From: Terriglobia bacterium
GTDB lineage: Bacteria > Acidobacteriota > Terriglobia > UBA7540
DNA length: 6,598 nucleotides
Direction of reading: 5' to 3'
NCBI GenBank assembly: GCA_022866195.1
Contig: JALHUF010000518.1
Location: 1-6,598 of the forward strand
The position numbers were made by a program, and so were the translations under genes. The notes below the pieces were generated by a model. The model was not told where the DNA came from and did no database searches. It worked only from the letters and a program-made list of their open reading frames with translations. Positions within the stretch are counted from its first letter, which is position 1, and every line of letters starts with the position of its first letter. Below are positions 1-5,553 of this stretch, in pieces.

Positions 1-737
1 AGGATGTCGTCGCCCTGGGGTTGAGGGGAGAAGCCGGCGCGGTCGCCGGGGAGGGAATCTTCCAACAGCTTGCGCGTTTCCTGGTAGCGTTTGTGCTTGG
101 GTTCCAGACCGGCGCGGCGCATCCAGTGATTGAACGAGCGCTGCCGGCGTTTGAGCGTCTGGCGGGTAAGCTCGAGCCCGTGCGCTTCGAACATAGTGAG
201 AAAGGTTGTCAGCCGCAGCGACTCCACGTGGGAGCGGTCGCGCGCGCTTTCAATGCGGTTGTGCAGCTCGAACTTGGTGTCGCTCTCGGGCGCCAGCGCG
301 TCGGTGAGGAAGAGTCGCCCGGCGGGCTTCATCACTCGAATCATTTCCTTCAGCACCAATTCCGGCCTCAGCATGTGGTGGAGCGAGCACTCGCAGGTGA
401 CCAGATCGAACGCGGCATCGGAGTAAGGCAATTGCTCCGCTTCGCCGCAGTCGAAGGCCACGTTGGAGACCTGCCGTTCGAGCTGGAGAGCGCGGGCCTG
501 GCGCAACATCTCCTCGGTCAGGTCAATCCCGCGCGCGAAGCGCACGCGCGGCGCCAGCGCCAGGACCAACATGCCCGGCCCGCAGGCCACGTCCAAGGCA
601 AGGTCAGTTGGCTGCGGTTTGGCAAACTCCACCTTCTCGGCCAAGATTTCCGGCGTGTCGCGCACGGCGTACTTCGAGAAGGCTTCCACCGTTTTCGCGA
701 ATTGCTTCTGCACTGCTTCCCGGTGCTTCTTGGACAT
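1..737 (-). CDS. Class I SAM-dependent methyltransferase (Methyltransf_11/UbiE-like), 3' end cut off by window
   Basis: Reading leftwards from the ATG at 737, 245 codons stay open to the window edge, so the C-terminus is missing. The N-terminus reads MSKKHREAVQKQFAKTVEAF. Residues 48-55 (LDVACGPG) are the glycine-rich motif I that binds S-adenosylmethionine; D72 in GIDLTEEML fits the acidic residue that contacts the ribose; GEAEQLPY (98-105) and FDLVTC (110-115) fit the later Rossmann-fold motifs. H120-H121 in CSLHHML and KPAGRLFLTD further on are typical of the Methyltransf_11/UbiE-like group. The start is supported by GAGAGAGGG just upstream. The substrate cannot be told from sequence; members methylate quinones, lipids, small metabolites or proteins. 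It is divergent from galT, with 249 bases between them, so a link in function is not implied. A long open frame on the opposite strand (21-848) is its shadow. Confidence 0.9.
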   Translation of the reverse strand, partial: MSKKHREAVQKQFAKTVEAFSKYAVRDTPEILAEKVEFAKPQPTDLALDVACGPGMLVLALAPRVRFARGIDLTEEMLRQARALQLERQVSNVAFDCGEAEQLPYSDAAFDLVTCECSLHHMLRPELVLKEMIRVMKPAGRLFLTDALAPESDTKFELHNRIESARDRSHVESLRLTTFLTMFEAHGLELTRQTLKRRQRSFNHWMRRAGLEPKHKRYQETRKLLEDSLPGDRAGFSPQPQGDDI

Positions 738-986
738 AGACCCTCTCTCGGGCGGCAGAGCCAGCCCGCCGGCGCACTCGCCTTTGCTTCGCACCCACGC
801 GGGCAGCCGGGCCGATCTCCTACTTCAGCCGGGTCGTGGCTGGCGTAGGCGCTCGCGTTGTTGCGCCACTCAGTGTGGGTACCATTGAATTGCTGAATGG
901 TATAGAATGCGCTCTCTCTTGGGAACCCAAAACTTCGCGGGCTCCCTGACGTCCGTCGGACTAATCCTAAGCTGAGGAAGGTTGAC
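738..986. promoter_or_regulatory. Divergent intergenic region with a TACCATT dyad overlapping a -10-like box
   Basis: This is the only space from which both the methyltransferase and galT could be transcribed. At 880-902 a perfect 7-bp inverted repeat, TACCATT and AATGGTA, surrounds a 9-nt centre. Its right end overlaps TATAGAAT (901-908), which could serve as a -10 element for galT with a leader of roughly 70 nt. No good -35 hexamer lies at 16-18 bp, so a promoter driven by an activator, or a chance match, are both possible. Smaller dyads follow at 919-930 (TTGGG/CCCAA) and 951-961 (GTCCG/CGGAC). The galT ribosome-binding site AGGAAGG is at 975-981, five bases before the ATG. I see no gene here. 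Confidence 0.3.
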
Positions 987-1985
987 ATGCCCGAGCTTCG
1001 CTACAATGTCCTTACCCGTGAATGGGTCATCATCGCCACGGAGCGCGCCAAGCGCCCGGACCAATTCGCCAAGAGCGAGGCGGATAGGAGGAAACTCCCT
1101 GCCTTCAACCCCAAATGTCCCTTCTGCCCCGGCAATGAAAAGATGACACCCCCTGAGACCTATGTGATTCCCGACGGGAAGGGCTGGCAGGTCCGGGTGA
1201 CGCCCAACAAGTTTTCCGCGTTGGCTTACGAGGGTGAACGGCGCCGCGCCATTGTGGGGATTCGCCGCACCGTGACGGGCGTCGGCATCCACGAAGTGAT
1301 CGTGGAGACGCCGGACCACAGCAAGACGACGGCCCTACTCCAGGACCGTGAGGTCGAACTCATCATCCAGGCCTACCTCAACCGCTTCAAATTCGCTTCC
1401 TCTGACTCGCGCATCGAGCAAGTGACCATTTTCAAGAACCACGGCGAGGCGGCCGGGACGTCTCTCGAGCACCCCCACTCTCAGATGATCGCCACCCCGG
1501 TCATCACCACGCAGTTGCGCGACCGCTTGTTCAACGCCCTGGAGCACTTCGACGAGTTCGGAGAATGCATCTTCTGCCGGGTCCTCGACCAGGAGCGGAA
1601 GGAAGGCGTGCGCATCGTCCTGGAAACCCCGCATTTCGTTTCCTTCATCCCCTTTGCCTGCCTCTCGCCCTTTTCCATTCTCGTCATGCCGCGGCGGCAC
1701 ATGGCGTGCTTTGCGGAGATGAACGACGCCGAAACGGCGGACCTGGCCCGCAACCTGCGGCGCACGCTCGCCAAGCTCTATCACGGGCTGGGGGACCCCG
1801 ACTACAACTACGTCGTCCGCACCGCGCCCACCGAGTACTGCGGCGTGAAGTATTACCACTGGTATGTCAGCATCATCCCGCGCCTGACCAAGATGGCGGG
1901 CTTTGAGCTCGGCTCCGGCATGTTTATCAACGTCTCGCTGCCGGAAGAAAACGCCAGCTTCTTGCGCGGCATCCAGGTGCAGTAG
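987..1985 (+). CDS. galT: Galactose-1-phosphate uridylyltransferase-type HIT-superfamily enzyme
   Basis: Complete protein of 332 residues, a usual length. In the Leloir pathway GalT moves UMP between UDP-glucose and galactose-1-phosphate through a uridylyl-histidine intermediate. The catalytic motif is GTSLEHPHSQ, with H162-P163-H164 and Q166; H164 should be the nucleophile. One metal site is C44 and C47 (CPFC), H111 and H162. A second CxxC pair, C194/C197 (CIFC), with H238 (PRRH) and H291 (YYHWYVSI), builds a second site. VTPNKFSAL (71-79) and GIHEVIVETPDH (100-111) are further family signatures. That two-site pattern also occurs in the related ADP-glucose phosphorylase type, so the exact nucleotide-sugar substrate is not certain. 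The start is fixed by AGGAAGG five bases upstream. The following Tat-exported sugar isomerase-like gene begins 64 bases downstream, on the same strand, and may be co-transcribed. Confidence 0.9.
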   Translation: MPELRYNVLTREWVIIATERAKRPDQFAKSEADRRKLPAFNPKCPFCPGNEKMTPPETYVIPDGKGWQVRVTPNKFSALAYEGERRRAIVGIRRTVTGVGIHEVIVETPDHSKTTALLQDREVELIIQAYLNRFKFASSDSRIEQVTIFKNHGEAAGTSLEHPHSQMIATPVITTQLRDRLFNALEHFDEFGECIFCRVLDQERKEGVRIVLETPHFVSFIPFACLSPFSILVMPRRHMACFAEMNDAETADLARNLRRTLAKLYHGLGDPDYNYVVRTAPTEYCGVKYYHWYVSIIPRLTKMAGFELGSGMFINVSLPEENASFLRGIQVQ

Positions 1986-1988
1986 CAG

Positions 1989-2048
1989 TATAATGTCGCG
2001 CGCTTTCTCGGGGACGGTCCCTGAGCCTTCGCAAAGAGAGGAGAGAAA
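1989..2048 (+). promoter_or_regulatory. Possible promoter and RBS of the first isomerase-like gene
   Basis: Just after the galT stop there is a perfect TATAAT at 1989-1994. The nearest -35-like hexamer, TTGCGC at 1962-1967, is 21 bp away, which is too far for a standard sigma-70 promoter. A GGGAC-G-GTCCC palindrome lies at 2011-2021, about where a transcript from this box would start. AGAGAGGAGAG (about 2035-2045) is a strong purine-rich ribosome-binding site. If real, the gene could be transcribed separately from galT; otherwise it is read through from galT. Confidence 0.3.
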
Positions 2049-2049
2049 A

Positions 2050-2997
2050 ATGAAACGTCGAGATTTCTTCGCTCGCTTGGCCGGCGGTGTGGCCGCCAGC
2101 GGCTTGGCGGGAAGAGTGGGTCCGCTCTGGGCCACCGCGCAAGGGCAAGTCTCGCCCGGCAGCGCAGGCGGCAAACTGTCGCGCATCGCAGTCTCCACTT
2201 GGAGCCTGCACAACTATTTTCAGCGCACGCGGGATGACGATTTCAAGCTACCCGGGAAAATGCTCGAACTCCTGGATTTCCCGGAGATGATTGCGGACCG
2301 CTACAAGGTCCACCACTTGGAATTCTGCGCTCCGCATTTCGCCTCGACGGAGCCGAGCTACCTTAAGGAGTTGAAGGACCGCCTGGCGAAGGCTGGATCC
2401 TACGTGGTTAACATGCCCGTGGATATTCAGGAGATTTGGACGGGCGGCGGCCTCTCTGATACCGACCAGAAGATCCGCGAGAACGCCGTCAACGGCGGGA
2501 GGAAATGGATCGACATTGCGGCCACCATCGGCTCCCGGGCGGTGCGCTGCGATCCGGGCAAGATGAATGCCCAGACTCTCGCGCCCACCAGCGAGTCCTA
2601 CAAGGCCCTGGCGGCCTACGGTAGATCCAAGGGCGTGCACGTCATCGTCGAGAACCACGGCGGCGTCGGTTCGGAACATCCGGAAGAGCTGGTGAACGTT
2701 TTCAAGGGAGTCAAGAACAGTTTCTTCGGCGCGCTCCCCGATTTCGCCAACTTTCCCGACGAGGCCACGCGCGAAAAGGGACTGAAGCTGCTCTTCCGTT
2801 ACGCGCGCATCGTTTGCCACGCCAAAGGATTGGAGTTTGACGCCAGCGGCAAGGAAACCAAGTACGATTTCCCGAAGGCCATGCAGGTCGCGAAGGCGTC
2901 GGGGTTCAAGGGCATCTATTCCATCGAGTACGAAGGCCCCGGCGATCCTTACGAGGGCGTGCAGAGAACCCTCGACGAGTTACTGAAGTATTTGTAG
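2050..2997 (+). CDS. Tat-exported sugar phosphate isomerase/epimerase-like TIM-barrel protein (paralogue 1)
   Basis: 315 residues. The frame is open upstream into galT (to 1903), but the ATG at 2050 is chosen because it follows a strong RBS and starts directly with a twin-arginine signal: MKRRDFFARL, a hydrophobic run to about residue 28, and a likely cleavage after A28-T29-A30. The mature part belongs to the xylose isomerase-like/AP endonuclease family 2 barrel. The family's metal-binding set is intact: E201 (IVENHG), D231 (LPDF), H257 (VCHAKG) and E293 (YSIEYEG). Such proteins interconvert or epimerise keto/aldo sugars; here the reaction would be outside the cytoplasm if export occurs. The substrate is unknown. 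The gene after the repeat cluster (3364-4299) is a close paralogue: in the ungapped block 47-125 against its 44-122 I count 47 of 79 identical residues. The stop codon lies inside the first unit of a tandem repeat. Confidence 0.87.
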   Translation: MKRRDFFARLAGGVAASGLAGRVGPLWATAQGQVSPGSAGGKLSRIAVSTWSLHNYFQRTRDDDFKLPGKMLELLDFPEMIADRYKVHHLEFCAPHFASTEPSYLKELKDRLAKAGSYVVNMPVDIQEIWTGGGLSDTDQKIRENAVNGGRKWIDIAATIGSRAVRCDPGKMNAQTLAPTSESYKALAAYGRSKGVHVIVENHGGVGSEHPEELVNVFKGVKNSFFGALPDFANFPDEATREKGLKLLFRYARIVCHAKGLEFDASGKETKYDFPKAMQVAKASGFKGIYSIEYEGPGDPYEGVQRTLDELLKYL

Positions 2998-3074
2998 CGG
3001 CGGGTTTATCTGAAGTATTTGTAGCGGCGGGTTTATCCCGCCTGAAGTATTTGTAGCGGCGGGTTTATCCCGCC
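2984..3074 (+). repeat. Three tandem units that include the 3' end of the preceding gene plus a GGCGGG/CCCGCC hairpin
   Basis: Units are 2984-3010 (27 bp), 3011-3042 (32 bp) and 3043-3074 (32 bp). Each begins with TGAAGTATTTGTAGCGGCGG, so each carries the last codons and TAG stop of the gene ending at 2997. Units 2 and 3 end in TTTATCCCGCC and can form the hairpin GGCGGG-tttat-CCCGCC; unit 1 lacks the final CCGCC. From memory, the hairpin with its leading TGTAG resembles a dispersed palindrome in environmental bacterial genomes. The tandem copies look like slippage that took the adjoining gene tail with it. Confidence 0.92.
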
Positions 3075-3089
3075 ACTTTTCTGTGGAGT

Positions 3090-3107
3090 GCGGGAGCTTG
3101 CTCCCGC
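3090..3107. repeat. Short REP-like hairpin GCGGGAGC/GCTCCCGC
   Basis: A perfect 8-bp inverted repeat with a 2-nt centre (TT). Its form (GTGCGGGAGC...GCTCCCGCTTT) is related to the GTGCGGAAGC...GCTTCCGCCTT unit of the tandem repeat at 4331-4515, so the two may be one palindrome family. It lies 16 bases after the tandem array downstream of paralogue 1. Confidence 0.75.
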
Positions 3108-3112
3108 TTTGG

Positions 3113-3141
3113 GTAGGGGCGACCCGCCGGGTCGCCCCTAC
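3113..3141. repeat. Near-perfect long hairpin GTAGGGGCGACCC/GGGTCGCCCCTAC
   Basis: Thirteen-base perfect arms with a 3-nt loop (GCC), the strongest single hairpin by GC content in the window. There is no T-run right after it, so it is not a standard intrinsic terminator. It would still be a strong block to 3' exonucleases and may mark the 3' end of the upstream messenger RNA. Confidence 0.8.
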
Positions 3142-3166
3142 GGGGGTACTTACACCCTCTGCCGGC

Positions 3167-3334
3167 TGTCATCCTGAGAAGTCCGTCCGCCGACGGACGA
3201 CGAAGGATCTCATAAGCACCTGGCACATACAGGAACGGGATTCTTCGCGGAGTTTACCCTGAGCGAAATGAAAAGGATCCTTCGCTGCGCTCAGGATGAC
3301 AAGCGAAGGGCTCAGAATGACAAGCAGAATGACC
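3167..3334. repeat. Nested inverted repeat of the TCATCCTGAG...GAAGGATC type with decayed extra copies
   Basis: TGTCATCCTGAG (3167-3178) pairs with CTCAGGATGACA (3290-3301), a perfect 12-bp outer arm. Inside it CGAAGGATC (3201-3209) pairs with GATCCTTCG (3276-3284). The left half carries an additional hairpin, GTCCGTC-cgcc-GACGGAC (3181-3198), where the right half has only five bases. Two decayed copies of the right end follow: CTCAGAATGACA at 3311-3322 and CAGAATGACC at 3325-3334. From memory this is a widely dispersed intergenic repeat in environmental bacteria. I see no gene in 2998-3363. Confidence 0.8.
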
Positions 3335-3351
3335 AACAGTAATCATCCGCT

Positions 3352-3358
3352 AAGGAGA
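3352..3358 (+). promoter_or_regulatory. Ribosome-binding site of paralogue 2
   Basis: AAGGAGA with five bases before the ATG at 3364 is a near-ideal Shine-Dalgarno sequence and decides the start. I do not see a convincing promoter in the repeat-rich 366 bases upstream, so the gene is probably read through from paralogue 1 or uses a promoter hidden in the repeats. Confidence 0.75.
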
Positions 3359-3363
3359 ATCTA

Positions 3364-4299
3364 ATGGACCGACGAAAGTTCCTGGAAAGAACTGCTTCCG
3401 GCACGCTGGCGGCCGGGCTGGCCTCCAAATTCGGCTGGGCTCATCCGAGAGCTGGCGGCACACTGACTGACGCGGAAAAATCCGCCCGCCTGGGCGTCTG
3501 CTCCTGGAGCCTGCACAACTATTTCCCCCAAACCCGCGATAAGAACTTCAAGGGGCCGGGCAAGATGCTGGACCTGCGCGAGTATCCCGAGCTCATCGTG
3601 GACAAGTACACAGTTCATAACTTCGAGCTGTGCAGCACCCACTTTGAATCTACCGCGCCTTCCTATCTGAAAGACCTCAAGGCAGCGATCGAGAAGGTCC
3701 GCGGGCGCGTGGTCAACATGCCGGTGGATTACGACGCGGACTGGCGGGGGGTGGGACTCTGCGATCCCGAGGACGCTCAGTGGGAAAAGGAAATCGCGGA
3801 GCGCAAGAAGTGGATCGACATCGCCGCGGAAATCGGCGCCCTGGCCATTCGCCCCAATCCCGGGGGCACCGTGAAGATGACCGACCTGAGCCGGCCTACC
3901 GCGGCTTACAAGGCGCTGGGCGAATACGGGAAATCCAAGGGCGTGAAGGTGCTCATCGAGAATCACGGCAATGTGGCCGCCAAAGCCGAGAACATCGTGG
4001 CCATTGTGAAGGGAGCGGGACCCGACTGGGTGGGGACGCTGCCGGACTTCGGCAATTTCCCCGAGGCCGAGCGTTACCACGGTCTGGAATTGATGTTCCC
4101 TTACGCCCACACCGTCTGCCACGCGCGCGGGCTGACGTTCAGCGCGCAACGTGAAGAAACGGGATTCGATTTCCCCCGCTGCATGGAGATTTCCAGGAAG
4201 GCAGGATTCAAAGGCGTCTATTCGGCGGAGTTCGGCGGCAGCGGCGAGCCCTACGAGGGCATCCAGAGAATCCTCGACTTGGTCGTGAAATACCTGTAG
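3364..4299 (+). CDS. Tat-exported sugar phosphate isomerase/epimerase-like TIM-barrel protein (paralogue 2)
   Basis: 311 residues. MDRRKFLERT is a textbook twin-arginine motif (RRxFL), followed by a hydrophobic stretch to about residue 26; the cleavage point is not clear. The barrel domain follows from about residue 42. The four metal ligands of the family are present: E199 (LIENHG), D228 (LPDFGNF), H253 (VCHARG) and E289 (YSAEFGG). WSLHNYF, FESTAPSYLK, VVNMPVD and KKWIDIAA are shared with paralogue 1 almost letter for letter, so the pair arose by duplication. The two differ around residues 123-145 and in the final loop (GGSGEPYEG against EGPGDPYEG), places where substrate choice could have changed. 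Product and substrate are unknown. The stop is followed by a weak AGCGC/GCGCT dyad (4298-4314). A 458-codon frame on the opposite strand (3361-4737) is a shadow plus repeat sequence. Confidence 0.87.
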   Translation: MDRRKFLERTASGTLAAGLASKFGWAHPRAGGTLTDAEKSARLGVCSWSLHNYFPQTRDKNFKGPGKMLDLREYPELIVDKYTVHNFELCSTHFESTAPSYLKDLKAAIEKVRGRVVNMPVDYDADWRGVGLCDPEDAQWEKEIAERKKWIDIAAEIGALAIRPNPGGTVKMTDLSRPTAAYKALGEYGKSKGVKVLIENHGNVAAKAENIVAIVKGAGPDWVGTLPDFGNFPEAERYHGLELMFPYAHTVCHARGLTFSAQREETGFDFPRCMEISRKAGFKGVYSAEFGGSGEPYEGIQRILDLVVKYL

Positions 4300-4330
4300 C
4301 GCATCATTCGCGCTGTAATATTGCGGCCTT

Positions 4331-4515
4331 GGAGTGCGGAAGCTCTGCTTCCGCCTTGCCGTTCTGGAGTGCGGAAGCTCTGCTTCCGCCTTGCCGTTCT
4401 GGAGTGCGGAAGCTCTGCTTCCGCCTTGCCGTTCCGGAGCTCTGCTCCCGCCTTGCCGTTCTGGAGCTCTGCTTCCGCCTTGCTGTTCGGGAGCTCTGCT
4501 CCCGGCGGCAGGGGC
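4331..4515. repeat. Tandem repeat: three 35-bp units, then 27-bp units that lost one hairpin arm
   Basis: Units 4331-4365, 4366-4400 and 4401-4435 are 35 bp and almost identical (GGAGTGCGGAAGCTCTGCTT then CCGCCTTGCCGTTCT); each contains the hairpin GCGGAAGC-tct-GCTTCCGC. Units 4436-4462 and 4463-4489 are 27 bp: the eight bases TGCGGAAG are missing, which removes the left arm of the hairpin. A last partial unit begins at 4490 and fades by about 4515. Neither period is a multiple of three in the long units, so the open frames seen here (for example 4321-4530) are by-products and not genes. Confidence 0.93.
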
Positions 4516-4530
4516 GCGGTAGCCACGTGA

Positions 4531-4597
4531 CCCCTCACCCGTCCCGATAGAATCGGGACACCCTCTCCCCAGGGGAGAGGGACGTAAGGGTGAGGGG
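4531..4597. repeat. Compound palindrome: outer CCCCTCACCC/GGGTGAGGGG arms enclosing two hairpins
   Basis: The outer arms CCCCTCACCC (4531-4540) and GGGTGAGGGG (4588-4597) are perfect 10-bp complements. Inside are GTCCCGAT-aga-ATCGGGAC (4541-4559) and CCCTCTCCCC-a-GGGGAGAGGG (4561-4581). As single-stranded DNA or RNA this should fold as a three-way junction. I recall similar CCCTCACCC...CCCTCTCCCC sequences as dispersed repeats in many environmental genomes; the inserted GTCCCGAT hairpin appears to be an added piece. Confidence 0.85.
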
Positions 4598-4611
4598 GTA
4601 GTCCGGTTGCA

Positions 4612-4691
4612 GCAGGGATAAATCCCTGCCCTTTCGCCGGGGGCTGAAACCTGCATGGCGCCATTCGGCGCGCCCCGATCCATCGGGGCGC
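4612..4691. repeat. Two further perfect hairpins in the convergent intergenic region
   Basis: GCAGGGAT-aa-ATCCCTGC (4612-4629) and GCGCCCCGAT-cc-ATCGGGGCGC (4670-4691) are perfect 8-bp and 10-bp arms with 2-nt centres. Between them is CTTTCGCCGGGGGCTGAAAC, with no coding signal. Their position between two convergent genes is typical of REP-like palindromes and of bidirectional transcript ends. Confidence 0.75.
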
Positions 4692-4704
4692 CAGCCCGCG
4701 CACG

Positions 4705-4729
4705 TGCAACCTTTTTGCAGGGGTTTTTT
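4705..4729 (+). terminator. Weak candidate intrinsic terminator for the plus strand
   Basis: TGCAA-ccttt-TTGCA (4705-4719) forms a five-pair stem, followed by four G and then six T (4724-4729). The stem is short and separated from the T-run, and it lies about 400 bases after the nearest plus-strand stop, so this is a guess. Confidence 0.2.
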
Positions 4730-5006
4730 CTGTGCATGCGGGAACTTGGTCGCTAAAGTGGGCTATCGGTAGGCACGCTCGATGCGGTTGAGAACTCCGG
4801 AAAGCTGGCTGGGGGCAGGCGCTTGGCCGCGAAACTTGGTAGGTTCGTGCAAACGAGCGGCGGGTTACTCCCTGTACTTGGGGTGGCCCCATCCCCCTGC
4901 CGTTTGCTGCCGAGCCAAAGGAGGACCCAAGGGAATCTTTAGTGGGGTGTAGCAAATGGACGGCTAAGCGGGAGCCGTATGGTGTGCAAAACTATGACGC
5001 GCGGTC
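4730..5006. other. 277 bases without a recognisable gene; one group II intron domain-V-like start
   Basis: No convincing start codon, RBS or conserved protein is seen on either strand. One plus-strand frame stays open from about 4757 to the TAG at 4941 but has no start codon and no recognised domain. GAGCCGTATG at 4972-4981 equals the 5' half of a canonical group II intron domain V, and CGGTCT (5002-5007) could pair with GAGCCG through wobbles. The upper stem and the bulge do not fit the usual 2-nt bulge, so this is at most a decayed remnant. It ends at the stop codon of the next minus-strand gene. Confidence 0.3.
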
Positions 5007-5540
5007 TTACCTGAACGTCACGCCTATGCGGAAGGCTACGAAATAGGCAAATGAATCGTGAAAGTGATTGACGTTGCCCTGGCCCCGGACCTCCAAGCGC
5101 ACGGCAGCGTGTTTGGCCAGCCATATGTTCGCGCCTCCCCCCAGGTTGAACCCATTCTGCGTCGCTCTGCGGTCCCCCCAGTAAAGGCTGTAGCCTCCGG
5201 TGACAAAAGGCTCGACCCCCCTTCGGTCTTTCTTTCTGAAATCGTAGGAGTGGTAGGACGCATTGAATGACGTCGACCCTACAGCTTCGTCTCCATTGAA
5301 ACTTATCTTGGGGCTCGCATATCCACATTCGGTGCCCACGCCGAGTCCCCGGTAAACAAACACCTCTCCACCAAAACCGGCGTTTACACCGACCGCAGTC
5401 TCCTTCCATAAGATAGAGGGGCCTACTGCCGGGCCAATAAACACATATCCCTGTCCATGAGACAGATTGTCAGCGTTCTGTGCCAACGCCGACGCCGACA
5501 CCATGAGGAGCAAACCTACCGTCGCGATGAGTCTTTTCAT
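5007..5540 (-). CDS. Secreted outer-membrane beta-barrel protein (OmpA/OmpW-like small barrel)
   Basis: 177 residues. MKRLIATVGLLLMVSASALA followed by QN is a clear Sec signal peptide with cleavage after ALA at residue 20. The mature part is built from alternating polar and hydrophobic strands rich in glycine and aromatic residues: GYVFIGPAVG, VGVNAGFGGEVFVYRG, VGTECGYASP, FNASYHSYDF, VEPFVTGGYSLYW, FNLGGGANIWL, AAVRLEVRG and a last strand FVAFRIGVTFR. That suits an eight-stranded barrel of the outer membrane; the C-terminus ends in F-R and not the usual bare aromatic residue. AAGGGGTGA upstream of the ATG is an acceptable RBS. The ligand or role is unknown; small barrels of this kind are often annotated only by fold. 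It lies 371 bases downstream of the other minus-strand gene, separated by hairpins, so it probably has its own transcript. Confidence 0.78.
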   Translation of the reverse strand: MKRLIATVGLLLMVSASALAQNADNLSHGQGYVFIGPAVGPSILWKETAVGVNAGFGGEVFVYRGLGVGTECGYASPKISFNGDEAVGSTSFNASYHSYDFRKKDRRGVEPFVTGGYSLYWGDRRATQNGFNLGGGANIWLAKHAAVRLEVRGQGNVNHFHDSFAYFVAFRIGVTFR

Positions 5541-5553
5541 GCTTCACCCCTTA

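Noticed and set aside
21..848. 275-codon open frame on the plus strand
   Set aside because: It is antisense to the methyltransferase, whose motifs are unmistakable on the minus strand; it has no recognisable domain and no convincing RBS.
885..890. TTGAAT as the -35 of a galT promoter
   Set aside because: Only 10 to 12 bases separate it from the candidate -10 box, far below the 16-18 needed.
1903..2049. Upstream ATG extending paralogue 1 by 49 codons into galT
   Set aside because: The added residues are read from galT in another frame, have no RBS, and would place the twin-arginine motif about 50 residues from the N-terminus.
1335..2213. 292-codon open frame on the minus strand
   Set aside because: It is antisense to galT and the start of paralogue 1; its composition (runs of G, R, V, H, D) is that of a GC-rich shadow frame.
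3113..3141. Intrinsic terminator
   Set aside because: The hairpin is strong but is followed by GGGGTACTT, with no T-run on either strand.
4331..4515. CRISPR array
   Set aside because: Units are contiguous with no unique spacers between them, and no cas gene is nearby.
4321..4550. Three overlapping small plus-strand frames with leucine/proline/cysteine-rich repeats
   Set aside because: They are the 35/27-bp DNA repeat read in three frames; the same peptide appears in all of them because the period is not a multiple of three.
3361..4737. 458-codon open frame on the minus strand, the longest in the window
   Set aside because: It is antisense to paralogue 2 and then runs through the tandem repeat, which gives the repetitive SRAPERQGG-like segments; no domain is visible.
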